From contig CANHPK010000069.1 of the NCBI GenBank assembly GCA_947462525.1, positions 1-7,611 of the forward strand: DNA of 7,611 nt, read 5' to 3'. Each line of letters starts with the position of its first letter. Position 1 is the stretch's first letter. This DNA comes from Roseiflexaceae bacterium. Its GTDB lineage: Bacteria; Chloroflexota; Chloroflexia; Chloroflexales; Roseiflexaceae. Of the stretch, positions 6,514-7,611 are shown piece after piece. The notes below the pieces were generated by a model that did no database searches, was not told where the DNA came from, and saw only the letters and a list, made by a program, of their open reading frames with translations. Both the position numbers and the translations under genes were made by a program.

Positions 6514-6987
6514 TTAACTGCGCGCAGCAGTGGCACTCGCAATGGCGCGTTTGACACTATCTTCGGGGGATACTTTGATTTGCACATCGACAAGGGTACC
6601 GTCTGGGCCGATGACCACGTGGCTCCGCGTTACACCCATGTATTTTTTGCCGTACATGCTCTTTTCGTTCCACACACCGTATGCCTCACAGACCGCATGG
6701 TCGGTGTCGGCCAACAAGGGGAACGGCAAGCTGAATTTGTTCTTGAACTTGGCATGCGATGCAACCGAATCAGGGCTAATGCCGAACACCACCGCATTGG
6801 CATCGGTTACTTCAGCATAGCGATCGCGAAACCCGCACGCCTGCGTCGTGCACCCCGGAGTGTCGTCTTTGGGATAAAAGTACAAAACCACCGTCTGCCC
6901 ACGCAACGCGGCCAGGTCAACGGTGTTGCCTGCGTCGTCGAGCAGGGTGAATGTCGGGGCTGGTGCGCCAATGGTCAGTGTGGTCAT
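6514..6987 (-). CDS. bcp: Thioredoxin-dependent peroxiredoxin, BCP/PrxQ type
   Basis: This enzyme reduces hydrogen peroxide and organic hydroperoxides in the cytoplasm with electrons from thioredoxin. The 157-residue product has the usual length. The active-site block DDTPGCTTQACGFRD holds the peroxidatic C46 and, five residues on, the resolving C51, the pattern of two-cysteine PrxQ with an intramolecular disulfide. T43 and P44 and the later R121 (GVTRSHVVIG) complete the conserved site. FYPKD (37-41) and VFGISPDS (67-74) are typical. A third cysteine, C100, is present. The start at 6987 has GGAGG (6994-6998) 6 nt upstream. A good promoter at 7065-7093 drives it, with the Uma2 gene following by 27 nt. 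A palindrome at its predicted transcription start suggests control by a repressor, perhaps redox-linked, but that is inference. Confidence 0.95.
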   Translation of the reverse strand: MTTLTIGAPAPTFTLLDDAGNTVDLAALRGQTVVLYFYPKDDTPGCTTQACGFRDRYAEVTDANAVVFGISPDSVASHAKFKNKFSLPFPLLADTDHAVCEAYGVWNEKSMYGKKYMGVTRSHVVIGPDGTLVDVQIKVSPEDSVKRAIASATAARS

Positions 6988-7032
6988 GTGCGTCCTCCAT
7001 CAGTTGGGCGACTCGTGTACAATGAAACCTGG

Positions 7033-7062
7033 TTGCGACTGCTAGCACGTTTGTGCTATTTT
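7033..7062 (+). promoter_or_regulatory. Possible trmD promoter
   Basis: TTGCGA (7033-7038), an 18-nt spacer and TATTTT (7057-7062) preceded by TGC resemble an extended -10 promoter, with a start near 7069 about 60 nt before trmD. Both hexamers are only 4 of 6. It would overlap the peroxiredoxin promoter on the other strand. Confidence 0.3.
7043..7058. promoter_or_regulatory. Palindrome at the peroxiredoxin transcription start: candidate operator
   Basis: TAGCAC (7043-7048) and GTGCTA (7053-7058) form a perfect 6-bp inverted repeat with a 4-nt spacer. It sits at the predicted +1 of the peroxiredoxin promoter and within the spacer of the possible trmD promoter, so a bound dimer could block both. 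As RNA it would be a hairpin at the very 5' end of the peroxiredoxin mRNA. Confidence 0.4.
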
Positions 7063-7064
7063 GT

Positions 7065-7093
7065 ATTGTACGTGAAGTCTGCGTGCGAATCAA
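7065..7093 (-). promoter_or_regulatory. Promoter of the peroxiredoxin-Uma2 operon
   Basis: On the minus strand TTGATT (7093-7088) is followed by exactly 17 nt and TACAAT (7070-7065), giving 4 of 6 and 5 of 6 consensus matches. Transcription would start near 7058, leaving a leader of about 70 nt before the peroxiredoxin start codon. Confidence 0.65.
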
Positions 7094-7129
7094 GGGGTTT
7101 GCCGCGACGTTCAATGATAAGGTACGGGT

Positions 7130-7611
7130 ATGCGTGTCGACGTATTGACATTGTTCCCTGCGATGTTCGATGGCCCACTCAACACCAGCATCCTCAAACG
7201 CGCGCAGGCAGATGGGCATCTCGATGCCCAGGTCCACGATATCCGCGCCTATACCACCGACAAGCATCACACCTGCGACGACACCCCATTCGGTGGTGGA
7301 GCCGGCATGGTCATGAAGATTGCCCCTCTCGCCGCCGCCATCGAGGCAATCAGTGCCACCGATGAGCGTCCACCACACGTTATCTACCTCACGCCCGATG
7401 GCACCACGTTGACCCAAGCCATTGCCCAAGAGCTCCGTACGCAACCGCGCCTGATGCTCATCTGCGGTCATTACGAGGGCATCGACGAACGCGTCCGCAC
7501 ACGCTACGTGCACCAGGAACTATCGATCGGCGATTACGTGTTGACCGGCGGCGAGTTGGCTGCACTCGTGGTAATCGACGCCGTGACGCGACTCCTCGAT
7601 GGCGTGATCAG
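7130..7611 (+). CDS. trmD: tRNA (guanine-N1)-methyltransferase TrmD (3' end outside the window)
   Basis: TrmD uses S-adenosylmethionine to methylate G37 next to the anticodon of tRNAs reading CNN codons (and some others), which prevents +1 frameshifting. About 160 codons are present of a usual 230-250. The start MRVDVLTLFPAMF is typical. Signature blocks are FGGGAGMVMK, YLTPDGTTLTQ, the SAM-binding trefoil-knot segments ICGHYEGIDERV and SIGDYVLTGGELAALVVIDAV. AAGG at 7119-7122, 7 nt upstream, supports this start. In many bacteria trmD follows rpsP and rimM; here it is preceded by a divergent peroxiredoxin gene, so it starts its own transcript. What follows it cannot be seen. The visible part is intact and identification is firm. 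Confidence 0.96.
   Translation, partial: MRVDVLTLFPAMFDGPLNTSILKRAQADGHLDAQVHDIRAYTTDKHHTCDDTPFGGGAGMVMKIAPLAAAIEAISATDERPPHVIYLTPDGTTLTQAIAQELRTQPRLMLICGHYEGIDERVRTRYVHQELSIGDYVLTGGELAALVVIDAVTRLLDGVI

Noticed and set aside
7018..7023. Plus-strand TACAAT as a trmD -10
   Set aside because: There is no acceptable -35 at 16-18 nt upstream, and it lies over 100 nt from trmD; the 7033-7062 candidate is somewhat better, though itself weak.
6109..7365. 418-residue plus-strand open frame
   Set aside because: It runs antisense through the Uma2 and peroxiredoxin genes and out of frame into trmD; it shows no family motifs and is a by-product of GC-rich coding on the other strand.
6917..7513. 198-residue minus-strand open frame opposite trmD
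   Set aside because: It is an antisense shadow of trmD and overlaps the peroxiredoxin promoter and start.

Overview
The window is a bacterial chromosome segment of moderately high GC. It carries the end-to-end part of a str ribosomal operon and then a looser stretch of accessory and housekeeping genes. The most likely source is Chloroflexota. The reasons are the gene order rpsL-rpsG-fusA-tuf, the long form of S12 (with an insertion that E. coli lacks), the style of the EF-G N-terminus, and a Uma2-family protein with a charged coiled-coil tail, a combination common in Chloroflexota and cyanobacteria. This placement is an inference from family knowledge; there is no rRNA in the window to confirm it.

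Layout. Positions 1-3346 on the minus strand hold tuf (only its first ~65 codons), fusA, rpsG and rpsL, with gaps of 40-50 nt, so they are almost certainly one transcript. A near-consensus sigma-70 promoter (TTGACA, 17 nt, TATTAT, with an extended TGC) lies at 3490-3518. It leaves a leader of about 137 nt that can form two mutually exclusive hairpins, one of them followed by a T-rich tract: a candidate attenuator. Positions 3520-3820 have no gene but hold an AT-rich inverted repeat, a weak bidirectional terminator-like hairpin and a GC-rich dyad. Next comes a plus-strand Fe(II)/2-oxoglutarate dioxygenase of the PhyH family (3821-4843) with a strong terminator, followed by terminator-like structures facing the other way.

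Positions 5026-5527 hold two small overlapping ORFs, each resembling an excisionase/MerR-type winged helix-turn-helix. Hand-counted third-position GC suggests that real coding switches frame near 5265, so this may be one tandem-HTH protein split by a frameshift. Directly behind lie a 33-bp tandem repeat (about 4.4 copies), a single inverted copy of the repeat core, and a 14-bp perfect terminator hairpin. On the minus strand follow a Uma2-family PD-(D/E)XK protein and, upstream of it, a BCP/PrxQ peroxiredoxin, probably a two-gene operon. Divergent from these is trmD (tRNA m1G37 methyltransferase), cut by the window end.

How the genes relate. The str genes and trmD serve translation: decoding, translocation and reading-frame maintenance. 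The peroxiredoxin is an oxidative-defence enzyme. The dioxygenase, HTH proteins and Uma2 protein are accessory and their targets cannot be read from the sequence. The most unusual part is 4900-5740, with split HTH ORFs, a minisatellite and opposing terminators.
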